Origin: Cystobasidium ongulense
Taxonomy: Eukaryota; Basidiomycota; Cystobasidiomycetes; Cystobasidiales; Cystobasidiaceae
DNA: 64,000 nucleotides
Assembly (NCBI GenBank): GCA_022835595.1
Contig: BQUP01000010.1
Span: 718,766 to 782,765 of the forward strand
Reading direction: 5' to 3'
The notes beneath the pieces were generated by a model, which was not told the origin of the DNA, made no database searches, and saw only the letters and a list, made by a program, of their open reading frames with translations. A program made the position numbers and the translations under genes. Positions 1 to 12,397 of this stretch are shown piece by piece; position 1 is the stretch's first letter; each line of letters starts with the position of its first letter.

Positions 1-2309
1 CCACAGGTCAGTCCGCCATCAATGCAGCCTGGCTTGCTGGCTCGAAACTCGCGAGTCGCACACAGAGCGTCGAGTCGAGCTTGCGTGTCTGTGATATATG
101 AAGCATTCATTCTAATGCCTGCTTTCGTCCTATTGCACAGCTCGGGCAGCTCGAATGTGGTAGGAGTACACTATCGCGTTGGCAAGAAGATTGGCGAGGG
201 CAGTGTGAGTTCCTGCACGCTGGCATTGCAATCCGATAACACACCAGTCATGGGCTTATTTCAATTCTCAATCATCCGTCCATTGCAGTTTGGTGTCATC
301 TTCGAAGGTCCGCCGCCGCCTTGCCCTGGGCTTCGATCGTTCACGCGCTGACCTTCATCTCGTTCGTTTATGCGCTATTGGCGATACACCGATGCAGGTA
401 CAAACCTCCTCAACAATCAGACGGTTGCTATCAAGTTTGTGCGTTGCGAACCTCGACAGCGTTGATCTGCATAGCTCATACCCTTCGACCTGCAGGAACC
501 TCGAAAAAGCGACGCTCCACAATTGCGAGATGAATACCGCACATATAAAATCCTGGCTGGCTCGCGTAAGCTTACACTGATCCCGAGAGCCCTTTAGAAT
601 GTTGCTGAAATTGCAATTTCATCCGATCCGACAGCCGGCATTCCACAGGTCTACTATTTTGGACAGGAAGGCTTGCATAACATCCTTGTGATAGATCTGC
701 TAGGACCAAGTTTGGAAGACCTCTTCGACATGTGTGGACGAAAGTTCTCCGTCAAGACGGTTGTTATGACCGCCAAACAGATGGTGCGACCAATAGCTAG
801 CTCACATGTCTTTACCAAAAGTGATTGCTGACATTGCGTTTGTCCTGCTCTACCCCACAGCTCACACGCGTACAAACAATCCACGAAAAGAATCTAATCT
901 ATCGAGACATCAAACCCGACAACTTCTTGATCGGTCGACCAGGGACAAAAGGAGCTGAACTTGTCTTTGTTGTCGATTTCGGAATGGCAAAACAATACAG
1001 AGATCCTAAAACGAAACAACATATTCCTTACAGGGAACGAAAGAGCTTGTCTGGAACGGCGAGATATATGAGTATTAACACGCATTTGGGACGAGGTGGG
1101 TTGCCTTTGACTGCACTTTACTTTATTCTGCTGTCAAAGGAGTATCGCTGACAATACCCACGCGTACTATAGAACAATCACGACGGGACGATTTGGAAGC
1201 ACTTGGTCATGTCTTCATGTACTTCCTGAGAGGTGGATTACCCTGGCAAGGCTTAAAGGCTGCTACTAACAAGCAAAAGTACGAGAAAATTGGCGAAAAG
1301 AAGCAGACTACGCCAATCAAGGAGTTATGCGAAGGTTTCCCAAGTGCGCGCTATTTTTTCATCTGATCCGCGTATGTGGCCAGGACTGACGACATTCGCC
1401 CACCTCAACAGAGGAGTTTGCTATCTACCTTAACTATGTCCGCAAGCTTGGCTTCGAAGAGACACCTGACTACGATTTCTTGCGAGAACTGCTCTCGCAG
1501 GTCCTTGCTAACAACAAGGAGCCTGAAGATGGAGTCTACGATTGGATGCTACTCAACAACGGCAAAGGCTGGGAAGCTGGTTCGGTAAGCTCAGTCAGAT
1601 TGATTCTCCACCTTACAGCAGCTGATCCCATGCTTCTTCACAGCCTGCCGCCAATCTCTTGGCTTCTGCAAACCAATACGATCGCCCACACCGTTCAAGC
1701 GGGATACCCAGAGAACAAAGAGAACGCGAAAGAGCCGAGCGTCATGCACAACGTGCATCTGCTCAAGCGGCGGCGGCAGCTGCTGCTGGTGGAGGTTCTG
1801 CCCAGCCAGGCGTTACCCCGCCATCACCTGCACTCTTGAACGACTCTCGCGGGAAGAGTGGGCGACAATCAGAACTAGCTTCTGCTTCCAATGTCGCCAT
1901 CCTCAATGGACGTCCAGCTGGACAATCTCAACCGCAACCGAAGCGTCAATCATCGGGACAAACACCACAGGTTGGTACACCTGGCATCTACCCATATGCG
2001 CCAGCAACACCTGCATACGGCGGAAGCGACCGCTATGCTGCTGGCAATGAGACCTACGACTCTCGAAACGGAACAAACCAATCGATGGGTCTAAGTGGAC
2101 AACAACAAATGCAACAGCCAAGTCAGAGTGCCCAGAACGCGATGAACTCAATGTCTCCTTCAGCAATGAACAATAGTACAGACCTCAGGAATCAAGGTAA
2201 TAATGGTCAGCAGATGACGAATGGAGAATATATGGATCATGAAGAGGAGGAACCTAAGAAGGGTGGATTTGCTAAGTTTGTAGATTTCCTTACGTGCCGC
2301 TGTGGTTAA
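1..2309 (+). CDS. Casein kinase I, Yck/CK1-gamma type (5' end outside window)
   Basis: Ser/Thr protein kinase of the CK1 family, probably tethered to the plasma membrane. Exons read: ..6, 141-204, 289-307, 398-438, 496-565, 635-783, 861-1095, 1173-1343, 1412-1584, 1644-2309; about 530 codons visible and in frame throughout. The glycine loop ([11 protein letters not shown]), catalytic loop (YRDIKPDNF), DFG ([12 protein letters not shown]) and the CK1-specific [14 protein letters not shown] stretch are all present. The tail is Ala/Gln/Ser-rich and low in complexity (a run of Ala near 1770) and ends in CRCG. Cysteines at the very C-terminus are the palmitoylation site of yeast Yck1/Yck2, so membrane anchoring is inferred. 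The start codon lies left of the window: a donor at position 7 joins an acceptor ending at 140. Several donors are weak, such as GTCCGC at 308. Confidence 0.93.
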
Positions 2310-3402
2310 GAGCATCGCAACCCCCTTCTTCAATTTTCAAGCCCACCTCTGCCATCTTTCAAGGAATACCTGCCAATGCTATAGATGTACTCTGATCGCT
2401 CGGCACGAGCACGCTCCTTTAATCATCGACGAGAGGTTTACGCATATAGTTACGATCAAATGAAGTGTTTATACCATTCATCTTTCCCCCTTACCCACGC
2501 TAGGTAGTCCTCCCCCAGTGATATGGCTAGAACATTGGTCTCGCTGTCGTTTCTCCCTTTCACACTAGTTCTGGTAACTACCATCGTCGCACAGTCACTT
2601 TGTTCCGTCGTATTATGGGACGGACCGCAGGCTCTCGCCCACGTCGGCAAAGCATTATCATCGACAGTATTTTTACCCTTTAAAGATCACATACAAGAAA
2701 TTCCGAATATCTAATTCGCATACCCAAACCTCCTTTAGATTTTTGATTGCCTTCTGTCGTAAAACAATGCCAATTGTTTCTTCCTCTTTCACCCATCCTT
2801 CGTTCGTATGTTAGAAAATGGGGTCTACCAGTCCCCACCCATCCTTTTTGGCAGATCTACCCTTTCCGCTAAAATCCTCGAAGACTTTATCAAGTATCAA
2901 CTTGTAAAGTCCTTCTTTCTCGCATCTATTCTTCATCCAGCCTTGATAGTAGATTCCCCGCCCCTACATGGCTGTGTCTGTTTATCCAAGGAGTAGTAGT
3001 ATTCCAGGTTGTAAATGTACCGGTATCACCTCTTTTACATTACCATTTACCGATGCCTCGTTCTTTCCATCCTTCACTCCCTTCCTGTTCTCCCCATCCT
3101 TCCATTCTGTCTTGAGCATTGTAGTAAGGGAACCTCGGTGGAATTTGACGAAATACAGCATTTGTTTAGAGGATGGACTTTGAGTTGTAGATCTCGTATA
3201 CTCACATGCATCTTCTTTATGCTTGTATTGTTTCATTTGCTCTATGCAGGTGGCGAGGTGTATATCTTGGCTTGGTGTTTGAGGTCATTCTGCTAATCTT
3301 GCTCCAACTGCAACGAAAGAGACAACAGCCGGGAATAGCACGTTCATCACACCTCTACTTTACTTCTCATAACAGTCAAGTGGAAAGATCAATCTGCCGA
3401 CG
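2310..3402. other. Intergenic region, no gene seen
   Basis: Holds the 3' end of the CK1 gene and the promoter/5' UTR of the SH3 gene, both on the + strand. Pyrimidine-rich stretches lie around 2730-3110. The only ATG frame of note (2523-2714) starts with a hydrophobic run but has no homology I recognise and sits in the likely 3' UTR. Confidence 0.6.
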
Positions 3403-4636
3403 ATGCCGTTCGCTTCCATGACGGACGAGGATGTCCATGCCTTCTACCAGCTGCTGGACGAGTGAGCTGCGCCTTCTTCCGCCAGCAGCGACAGCAGGAG
3501 AATCTGCTGAGACTTACTCGGACGGCTCACTACCTGCAGATACTTTGAGTCTCGCAAAGACATGTTCGCAGGTTGGGCGAATGCGAGTGCTCCCGCTGCT
3601 GCTCGTCGGCCGACACCTTCGTCGGGTGGTGGTGGCAGGATGATGGCACGTGAGTCGGCTATGCTGGAACCAGCTCGTACGAAGCTTAAGCTGACTGCCG
3701 CCGTTGTACGCCTTCGACATGGGAATATACGACTCGCTCTTCTATATCTTTGGATCCCTCAACGCTCTGCCTCCACCTGCAGCTGCAGCGCCGCCTATAC
3801 AGACAGCATACCGGCCTACGACACCCCAATCTCCAGCAGCAACAGCAGGAGGAGCTTCAGTACCAGCACCTCCAGCATCTCGTAATTCACAGCCGACTAA
3901 TAAATACGGTATAACGGTACCAAGTATGGACGATTTCAAAGATCCCCGCTTTCAAAGTGGTTTCAAATTCGCTGGTAGTGCAATGTCTGCTGCTGGCGGT
4001 CTATTGAACAAACATGTATTAGGTGGTCAAAATCATCATGGTCAACAAGTTACTCCTCAAGAACAAGCAGCTGTCGCTGCTCCTCCCCCGAAAGCTAATA
4101 AACCCACGCCGTTCAAGGTAAGTCGAAAAGGCATTCTGAAATGGCGTCACTTGTTCTTTGCATAAGGCGAAAACATGTAATATAGCGAGAAGCATTTGCT
4201 GACTTTGACAAACCCCCGTTCTTCTTGACTAACAGGCAACGAGTCTCTCCCGCTCAGCAGCGACACCGCCGCCCCCTTCAGCGCCAGCCTCAAACAGAGG
4301 AATCGGTACATGCACAGCTCAATTCGACTATAATTCCGGTGAAGCAAGTGATTTGACGTTTAGAGAAGGAGATAGAATAGATATCATCGCTAAAGAAAGT
4401 GCGGATTGGTGGAAGTGCGTATATCTTTTCCGCCCACTTGATTGCATTGCACACAAACCGGAGCTCGGGACAGAACGCTGACACTTCTGTTTGCTCTTAC
4501 TCTTTACAGAGGATCTCTACATGGGCGCGAGGGGCTATTCCCAGCTAGTAAGTATAGTCTACGAACAAAATGCTCAGCGAAGGCTTGTCTGACGTGCGTA
4601 CTTCATGCTCCTGTAGGTTATGTTCAGGAAGACTAG
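3403..4636 (+). CDS. SH3-domain protein, probable actin/endocytosis adaptor
   Basis: 246 aa from six exons: 3403-3461, 3540-3649, 3783-4117, 4236-4414, 4510-4547, 4617-4636 (sum 741 nt). The N-terminus is a short acidic helical stretch (TDEDVHAFYQLLDEYFESRK). An Ala/Pro/Gln-rich middle follows, and a single SH3 domain fills about residues 188-246 with the ALYDY-like TAQFDYNSGEASDLTF, the WW pair (ADWWKGSLHGREG) and the closing LFPASYVQ. This layout resembles small fungal adaptors such as Lsb1/Pin3 and Csh3, which bind proline-rich partners in the actin patch; the exact orthology is not settled. An alternative acceptor for exon 3 further upstream was rejected because it creates an in-frame stop. 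Confidence 0.8.
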
Positions 4637-4907
4637 GCTGCAAGTCAGCGCAGTAGATCGTAGGTGCGGCATCGTGGTATCATCTGGCCTTCTTCTATGT
4701 AGAGTATTAGTCATACAAGCATGTATATCTTTCCCTCGAGGACCGTTGAATGAAACAGAATTTCAGCTTGCCACATTGCAATTTGTATTTGCGTGCAAAT
4801 GCCATGCCGCATTCTGAGTCAGAGCATGCTTCTCTTGGCGTTATATTCTTGTACATTACTCTGGTAACACTCTACATACATCGCACGACTCCTGATATTT
4901 GGACGGC

Positions 4908-5815
4908 CTATTTCTTTTGCTTCAGACCAGGCAGATTAAGCCATTCCGCGGGGATGTCATGAATTGTAGCTCTCCGGCGGCTCTTCTTTGCGTTGCGGGC
5001 GTCTGCATGGCGAGTGTCTAGAGGGATATCTTCCATTGAATCGGTTGTGTCCTGTCGTGACCGTGGCAGAAATAGATAATCAGTCTCACGCTGGGCTATA
5101 CAAGTTTAACGATGGTGAGGGCACTCACCCTTGCTTCAGTAATCAAGCTATCCAAAACATCAGAGCACCATTTAGCATTCATATTAAAAGTAGGAAAATC
5201 ATCGCAAGAAATCTTTAATGAATCATCTTGAGGATTCCATCTTTGACCAGCTAAAAGTTTGAATTTATGTTGTGATTTTTTAGACTGTAAAAGCTTTTCC
5301 CCTTTTGATATTAAATCTTGAATTGATAATGTTATTACTGCTTTACGACTTCCTGGATGGTCGGGTTGTCCCAGAGTATAGACTGTTCGTAGCTTGATGA
5401 TGTTTGTCTGCTTGGGTGGTTGATACGGCACACGGAGGTCTGCAGAAGGACACAGACAGCGATGGTCAGCGTGCAAGTACATAGACAACACGTTGACAGG
5501 TCACGACGCACTGTGTATCTTTGGCAACTGAAACTCGATAAGCCGCAAGAGATGCAGTCTCTCTCTGTCTTTCTCCAGCGACAGGTGTCCCATCCAGGGA
5601 ATATCGTCGAATCTGAACTCCTCGAGGTACTGCATGTCCAGCGGGTCGTCCTTGTCCAGCTTGTGTTCGACTAGCTTTGCTGCTGTTCTGCTGCTGCTCG
5701 CGAATGTCCTGCATGTCGATGTCGATGCTAATGGCGCTGCCGCTGCTTGCTTCTGCTGGACTCTGCAAGCCAGGCAGACCTGGCGGCGCATGGCTGGGAC
5801 GAGTCTTGCCTGCAT
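4908..5815 (-). CDS. Mitochondrial small-subunit ribosomal protein mS35 (Rsm24/MRPS35 family)
   Basis: 252 aa from exons 5512-5815, 5129-5439 and 4908-5051 (sum 759 nt). The first 45 residues (MQARLVPAMRRQVCLACRV, then Arg/Ser/Ala-rich) look like a mitochondrial presequence. The core carries the mS35 signatures: AVITLSIQDL, then KFKLLAGQRWNPQDD, then LKISCDDFPTFNMNAKWCSD. The last exon encodes a basic tail (KKSRRATIHDIPAEWL). It is a structural protein of the mitoribosomal small subunit. I chose the ATG at 5815 over in-frame codons upstream because the presequence begins there. It is divergent from LEU4, with about 210 bp between starts. Confidence 0.85.
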
Positions 5816-6027
5816 GGCTACTGCGATACTGTGCTGTATGTCTTTGCCTGCTTGTTGTCGTTGCAGTTGGCTGATCCAACAGAGCCAACCTACGCAGCAG
5901 TGATTTTTGTCCAAATCACCTTGAACACATTCGACTCGACGTGACTTTGTTCTCTTCCGGACCAGCATCATCACCATCAGGCCATTCGAGTTTGAAAGCA
6001 AGCAGTTCGCACACACCCACAGCAACC
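5816..6027. promoter_or_regulatory. Divergent promoter between mS35 and LEU4
   Basis: 212 bp separate the two start codons, so both 5' UTRs and promoters must share or overlap this space. No perfect Leu3-type CCGGNNCCGG site is visible and no TATA box is evident. The call is positional only. Confidence 0.45.
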
Positions 6028-8290
6028 ATGCCGATGCTCAAGGATCCCTCGCAAAAGTACAAGTGAGTCTGGTTATTCTATTCGTATTCAACTGGGAGCC
6101 CCGGCCGGCATACTGACGATGCCATTGCAGGCCATTCAAGCCCATCAACATCCCAGACAGGACATGGCCAGACAGACAGATCTCAGCCAGTCCACGATGG
6201 CTCAGCAGTGACCTCAGAGACGGCAACCAGTCCAACGTCAATCCCATGAACGTAGAGCAAAAGACGAGGTTTTTCGAACTGGTGAGCAGCGTGCATGACT
6301 CCTCCGACCGCCCATTGATCGACCAGGAAGGGTGTTGGATGGGTGGTAGAGGGAGTGTATCTGTATATATCACACTGTGCTGATGTTATTCCGTCTGTCT
6401 CTGCCTTCCTGCCGTCACAGCTCGTGAATTGCGGCTTCAAAGAAATCGAAATCGCCTATCCTGCAGCATCAGAGACAGACTTTAGCTTTGTCCGGATGAT
6501 AGTCGACAAGAAGATGGGTGTAGACCAAGATGTCTGGATTCAGGTATGTTACTTTCCCCCACTAATCAGCCATGCCCATGCCGAGGCTTCGAGCAGAAAA
6601 AGGGCGGACTTCACACTAATCTTGAAACTCCGCCACAAATAGGTTCTTTCGCCAGCTCGCGAAGATCTTATTAGACGCACTTTCGAAGCCGTCAAAGGCT
6701 ATCCAAAAGTCATCTTCCACATGTACAATGCAACATCACCCTGCTTCCGTTCGGTCGTCTTCAACAACGATAAACCGCAAACAGTAGATCTAGCTCTAAG
6801 ACACGTCAAGATTATTCGAGAACTAGTCAAAGAAAGCATTGCGAATAATGAAGGAACAGAATGGCAATTTGAATACTCACCCGAAACTTTCTCTCAAACT
6901 GAAGAAGACTTTGCGTACGATATTTGCAATCAAGTCTCGGATTGCTGGTTTGAGGGAAAAGACAGATCAAAAGAACATCCCATCATCTTCAACCTGCCTG
7001 CGACTGTGGAAATCTCGACTCCAAACCATTATGCTGATCAGGTGAGACATGTTAACTTGCTCTATACTCTGCACCGACCCAGTCTGACTATTGGCTATTT
7101 ACAAACAGATTGAATACTTCTGCCGACACCTAAAAGACCGAGCTAGCGCATGCATCAGTCTACATTGCCATAACGACAGAGGGTGTGCAACAGCAGCAAC
7201 AGAGCTCGGTATACTAGCCGGTGCTCAGCGAGTCGAGGGCTGTCTATTCGGGAACGGCGAGCGAACCGGCAACGTCGACATCGTTCAGGTTGCTCTCAAT
7301 CTCTACACTCAGGGTATCTCACCCAACCTCGACTTCTCCGACTTGAACCACGTTATCGAAATCGTTACATCATGTAATGAGATTCCAGTACATGAACGTC
7401 ATCCATACGCAGGCGAGCTTGTATTCTGTGCATTCAGTGGTTCCCATCAAGACGCTATCAAAAAAGGTTTCACAGCTCAAAAGAAACGATCGGATGGAAT
7501 TTGGGAAATTCCTTATCTACCTATTGATCCTGCGGATCTAGGTTGCACATATGAAGCTGTCATTCGTGTCAATTCTCAATCTGGTAAAGGAGGAGTATCA
7601 TATATCGTTCAAGAAAGACTTGGACTCGATATGCCACGCAAAATGCAAGTTGCTTTCTATCAAGTCATTCAAGCTGTTGCGGACAGAACAAGCAAAGAAA
7701 TGTCACAAGAAGATATCGAACGTATTTTCAGAACTACTTTCCATTATGGAGATGGTTATCAAGGCAGATTCGTCCTGTTGGATTATAATCTTGGTCGATC
7801 ACCAAACGCAGATGGGTCACTATCCGTTAGATCACCTAATGGTTCAGGTGGTTTCGTAGCTGGTGCATCACCATCAGGCATCGCAGCCAGCAACCCGAAC
7901 GCGAAAAACAGATACCTTACAGCCCATATTTTGGACGGCAGAGTAGAGAAAACCATATCTGGTGTCGGCAATGGTCCAATTTCTGCCCTTCTCGATGCTA
8001 TTAAGCAAGAATTCGAAATCAACCTCTCAGTACGAGAGTTCACGGAAGCTGCTATCGGGCAAGGTACAGATGTACGAGCTGGCTCGTATGTTGAGCTCGT
8101 CAATAAAGCAGGAGAAGGAAGTTGGGGTGTCGGAGATAATACCGATTCTACTACTGCTATCCTACAAGCTGTTCTATCTGCTATCAACAGAGATGTCATC
8201 AACCAGGAAGAACTCATGGACGAAGTTGATGGCGCTTTGGCTTCATCTGCTCCTGCTCAGGCAAGTGGAGTGCCTATCCTTACGAAATGA
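6028..8290 (+). CDS. LEU4: 2-isopropylmalate synthase (alpha-IPMS)
   Basis: Condenses acetyl-CoA with 2-ketoisovalerate, the first committed step of leucine synthesis. 629 aa from exons 6028-6062, 6131-6281, 6421-6543, 6643-7041 and 7109-8290 (sum 1890 nt). The HMGL-like TIM barrel shows SSDLRDGNQSNVNPM, the metal-binding LHCHNDRG and the GNGERTGNVDIV motif. The C-terminal LeuA regulatory domain, which gives leucine feedback inhibition in the family, spans roughly residues 480-625. The first residues (MPMLKDPSQKYKPFKPIN) lack an obvious presequence, so this start gives a cytosolic form; yeast Leu4 makes both forms. It converges on the LIG4 gene. Confidence 0.97.
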
Positions 8291-8517
8291 ACATTTTGAG
8301 AAAGCCTATGCGGCAAAAACTTGGTTGTACCAATACTATAACAATTAGCACGTGTATCTGATATGCAGTAGGGCTTCGAAAGGGCATTATCGCTTTATAT
8401 CTTTAATTGCATCTAGCACTTTGACAGGCTTAACAGGGAGTCTTTGACGGTTTAGTTGCAATAACAGGTCACACCGGACTGCGACTTTGACTTCAGAACT
8501 GAAAATGAAACCGAGAC

Positions 8518-11500
8518 TCATGAAGCATATACAGGATACCACGACTCGTCGGCCAAGGTTTCTTGATCCATGGAATCTTCAACCCAATTTAGGGTGACCA
8601 GGCGGCGTGCCCTGGGTTCCCTAGTACGTCTCGACAGCTCGAGAACTCTGTATATTGGGAAAACGTGAGTATGCTATACAATTCCATGGCTAATGAACCT
8701 TACCTTGACGTGTCGGAGCCTACAATGATGTGAGTCAAGGCTGGATCGTCTAGCTTGTCTGTCACTCGGCCTCCGCCTGCCCCAAGCTTCTCACCAATTT
8801 CCACGAGCCTGCATACCGCGTCGGATTAGCGAAGCCGTCGCGTTATCGCAATCCAAGTCAAGTACTCACTCTTCTTCGTCGTCGTCGCTCGGCTGTTTCG
8901 AGCTACCTTGTAGGAAGTTCTTCGAGGCATTTGCCAATGTATCGAGATAAAAGACCAGATCTGTGAAGATTTGCTCGATATTATACTCTGTATTGTTACT
9001 AAAAGCGCCCATTCCAGATTTTGCAACACGTTCTTTTTCCGGATATGTCGAGTCGGGCCTTGCAGACTTGGCGCTAGCGGTATTCTTTCCGGTAGGAACT
9101 GGACGCTTTAGCCTCATCGAATCCTTTGCGCATTGTCGAATTAACCTTGAAGCACTGGTATGCAGGAGTTCACTTACAAGCTTATCAGGATCCGAGTAAA
9201 CGTCTGTACTCGCTTCGCTCGCTTCTGTCTCACTGGCATCTGGGTGCGGTGTATCCCGTGCTTGGACCTTTGTAGAAGTGGAGGCCCCGTTGGTAGCCTT
9301 TGCGCGCTTCATGGGAGGTAGATCCGGAGAAGATGACGCATCTCGAAAGAGGTTCCCCGCCATCAATGGCAGTGTTGTATCCTCATCCTCATCGTCATCT
9401 GACTCTAATTCGGCCTGTTTCTTTGCCGTTGCGTCAGTCATCGAGGTGTAGTACCTAGATTCACGGCCGTCCCGTCAGCTACTTGTTGAAAACCCAGTCC
9501 TGACGCATCCGCCTTACTTCTTGCTCAATAGGATGAGATCTTCCTTGAGAACGCAGTCAATCACCCATTCCGGCTTGATTAGGTCATACCCTTGATTGAT
9601 GATCTGTTTGGCTTTCATGACTGAATGGACAAGTTCTTAGCATTGCCGGGCCAGCGCTATCTGCTGAATCAGGATTAGCTTACAATCTTTGCGGCCACAT
9701 ATCACGTAACAGTCTTGATTTTTGGGCACAGTCGACCATCGTTTTCCGCCATGCGCCACAATCAGCTTTTCCAGTTGTTGCTTGTTGTATTCCGGTATAG
9801 GCTTTCCGTACTCGACTAATCCCTCCAATACAAAGAAAATGCGATCATCAAAGATATCACTCGTCTGCTTGACACCCGAGAGATCTGCAGCTTGCATACT
9901 AGCCAAGATAGTGGCTTTAGGAATTCGCGAAACGGTTTTTCGCTTTTGCGTAAACGCGTCTGCAATAGTCTTAGACTGGCCGGATGTTGCCATCGTGAGG
10001 AAGTCGACTTGATAGCGATGACAGTCTTCTGGCGCTTTGTCCCATCGGATTTTCTGGGCTCGAGGGAATCTCAAGCACACTTCCGCGCCGTAGTTTGTCG
10101 CATCTGCTGTGATTTCAGCCGCCTTGACTGCGATGAGAAACGAGTCTTCGGGTTTATACCACACATCAGGTTTTTCTGCGCCGAAGACGTAACCTTCTGG
10201 ATCTTCCTGGCCTTTGACCCAATCTCGGGCTTTGCCTCTGACATGCTGCGCTACTGCTTCGAAATCTTCCATCGAGAAGCCAGACCCGACTTTGCAGAAA
10301 GACAGATACCGCCTAGGCTTGCCCTCCTGCTCATCGAGCACGCCGCAAACGAAAGAGCCTATGGTTCCGCCTCTGCGCCCACTTCCCCAGAACCCGCCCA
10401 TGACTAGTACGTCTACTTCCTCACCAAGTGAGTCCATGTATTCCGGTTTCACTTTGATCCAGTCATCCTCGCGCCCGTGTAATACGTATGGCGAGTCCAA
10501 ATTCTTGATGACAAGGCCTTCGCCGGCTTTGTCTAGGATCCATGCCATTCGATCTTTGATATCCTTCGCGGTTGTACCCAGAATTTCCTCGGCGATCTCG
10601 ATGCGTGCCTTTTTTGGTTTTACAAACTTCCTGAGGACTTCACGGCGCTGGCTTAGTGGGTGGTCCAGCAGAGATTTTGGCGATCTTCCTTTGACTTTGG
10701 CATACAGCACATCGAAAACTTTGTATGTAACAGTCGGCCCGCCTGTGTTCTTCCATTGGTTGATTGCAGTAGTCTTGAGAGTACCAAACTTGAGATATCT
10801 TTCCGTATCTGGGTCTCTGACGACCATCTCTCCATCCAATATGATCTCTTCAAGTTCAGGGCTAAAGCAATCGTGTATGAAAGGTGTCAATGCTGCCTCT
10901 GAGCTTGTTCTGTCCAGGCCGTATAGATAGGTGTAATCCTTGTCCTTCCGAGAAAAGTAGCGGTATTCTTCACCTCTCTTGTGTAGCTGTATACGTTCCC
11001 CGTCCAGCTTCTCTTCTATGAGGAATTGCTTCGGCTGACAGTGCTGCAATCTCAGCCAATGCTAGCATTTGGTAGCGAGTAGCGATAAGCTCACATTCTT
11101 CTTCGTCGAGCCCATCGCCTTTATGATGTCTTCAAAGTCATTCTTGTTTCGGTTACACAACATCGGTCGGAACGCTCGGAATAAATGGACTGTGTTGTCT
11201 TCGTTGGGTAAACGCTTTGAGGTATCCCACAGCTTCCAGCAGACAGCTCGAAGATCGGAGCAGACGTTGAAGAGGTCAATCGCATCTTGGTGGATACAAG
11301 AGAGGACTAGTTTCTCCCCCAGGGATATCTTAAGATCTTTGAGGATGATACGAATGAGCCACCTTTGTTCTCGAGCAGTGAGATTGTCGTTCAGTTTGGC
11401 CATAACCTTGATCTTGTGGTCTCTGCTGGTAAAATCTCAGTTGGTGTGGGATGGACAATTGAAATATGGACGCACAGCTTGCTGCTTTGGGACAGCTCGT

Positions 11501-12187
11501 CTAAACAGGCGTTGACTTCGTCAATAGTCATTTTGGATTTCTCGACCGTCGAGCGTGCGGCTATCTCTGCGTACGCGACCTCTGCGAAGTCGCCCGAAGC
11601 TTGCTAGAAGAATGTTAAGCAGGATTTGAATGGATCAAGAGTATCTTCAACTCACGTTCTCCCGCGTTGGCTGCTTCCACTTGAGTAACCTGTCGGCCGG
11701 TATACTATGTGGCGCCAGGTTCAACACCTTGATATAAATCTTGGCTAGAATCTGTTCTTTGGTTCCATAAGTCGCTCGGTATCTATCTCTTTCGGGTAGC
11801 AGTAGCCTTGCTAGAGGATACAAGTCCTTTCCCACGTCTGAGCGCCATCGCTGTCAGGACAGAATGCTCGATCAGCTTGATGATAGCTTGCAGACACAAT
11901 GGCTCGACACGGCGCACATTGAACATGTGCTGCACAAGAGCGCGCTTCTTCTCTGCAGATCCTTTAGCGCCTTTGGCTGTCCTCTTGCCTCTCATGTCCT
12001 GCAGCTTCTCGAAGAAATCCGAGACGAGCTCAAAGTACGGCGTCGGCCCAGAAGGTGAGCACTCGGCAGGCCTTTCGTCAAACTCATTGGGATCCGGATT
12101 GCTCTCTTCGCCCTCTTCGTCTGCGTAGAGACTTTGCCCTTCTGGTTCATGGTCTTCTTCGCCTTTCGCAGGCTCGGTGGTAGACAT
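8518..12187 (-). CDS. LIG4: DNA ligase IV (non-homologous end joining)
   Basis: ATP-dependent ligase that seals double-strand breaks in NHEJ with Xrcc4/Lif1. 1068 aa from nine exons: 11918-12187, 11656-11850, 11476-11603, 11095-11425, 9684-11043, 9518-9620, 8870-9454, 8704-8808, 8518-8647 (sum 3207 nt). The N-terminal ligase domain includes DVGKDLYPLARLLLPERDR. The nucleotidyl-transfer motif I is EKLDGERIQ, with lysine 320 as the AMP-accepting residue. BRCT1 lies near residues 700-790 (SDIFDDRIFFVLEG to KPEWVIDCV). BRCT2 forms the C-terminus, from about 985 (LVEIGEKLGAGGGRVT to LVTLNWVEDSM). The linker between the BRCTs is about 190 residues, acidic and low in complexity, longer than the yeast Dnl4 linker as I recall it. 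It should carry the Lif1/Xrcc4 binding helix. Confidence 0.95.
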
Positions 12188-12397
12188 CGCTTGTCGTTTA
12201 TGACGCTCGGGCGGAAGGCAACGATGAAGTGGAGCAGACGTCGCAAAATATTATAGCTTTGTATATTAGCCTGTCAAGCTGTGTAATATATTAAACGCAT
12301 GCTCAAACATCAATGCCTTTGAGCAGTAGTGTTACAACCTCCAGTACATGGTATAAACAGGACGTCAGGTGCAAAAGTGCCTATACCTTCTATCTGT

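Noticed and set aside
2523-2714. 63-codon ATG frame with a signal-peptide-like start
   Set aside because: Lies in the probable 3' UTR of the CK1 gene, is short, and has no recognisable family.
5501-6025. Upstream extension of the mS35 frame to 6025
   Set aside because: Would overlap the divergent LEU4 promoter; the sequence before the Met at 5815 does not look like a presequence, while that after it does.
10214-10930. 238-codon open frame on the + strand
   Set aside because: Antisense shadow of the large LIG4 exon (9684-11043); composition mirrors the coding strand and no family is recognisable.
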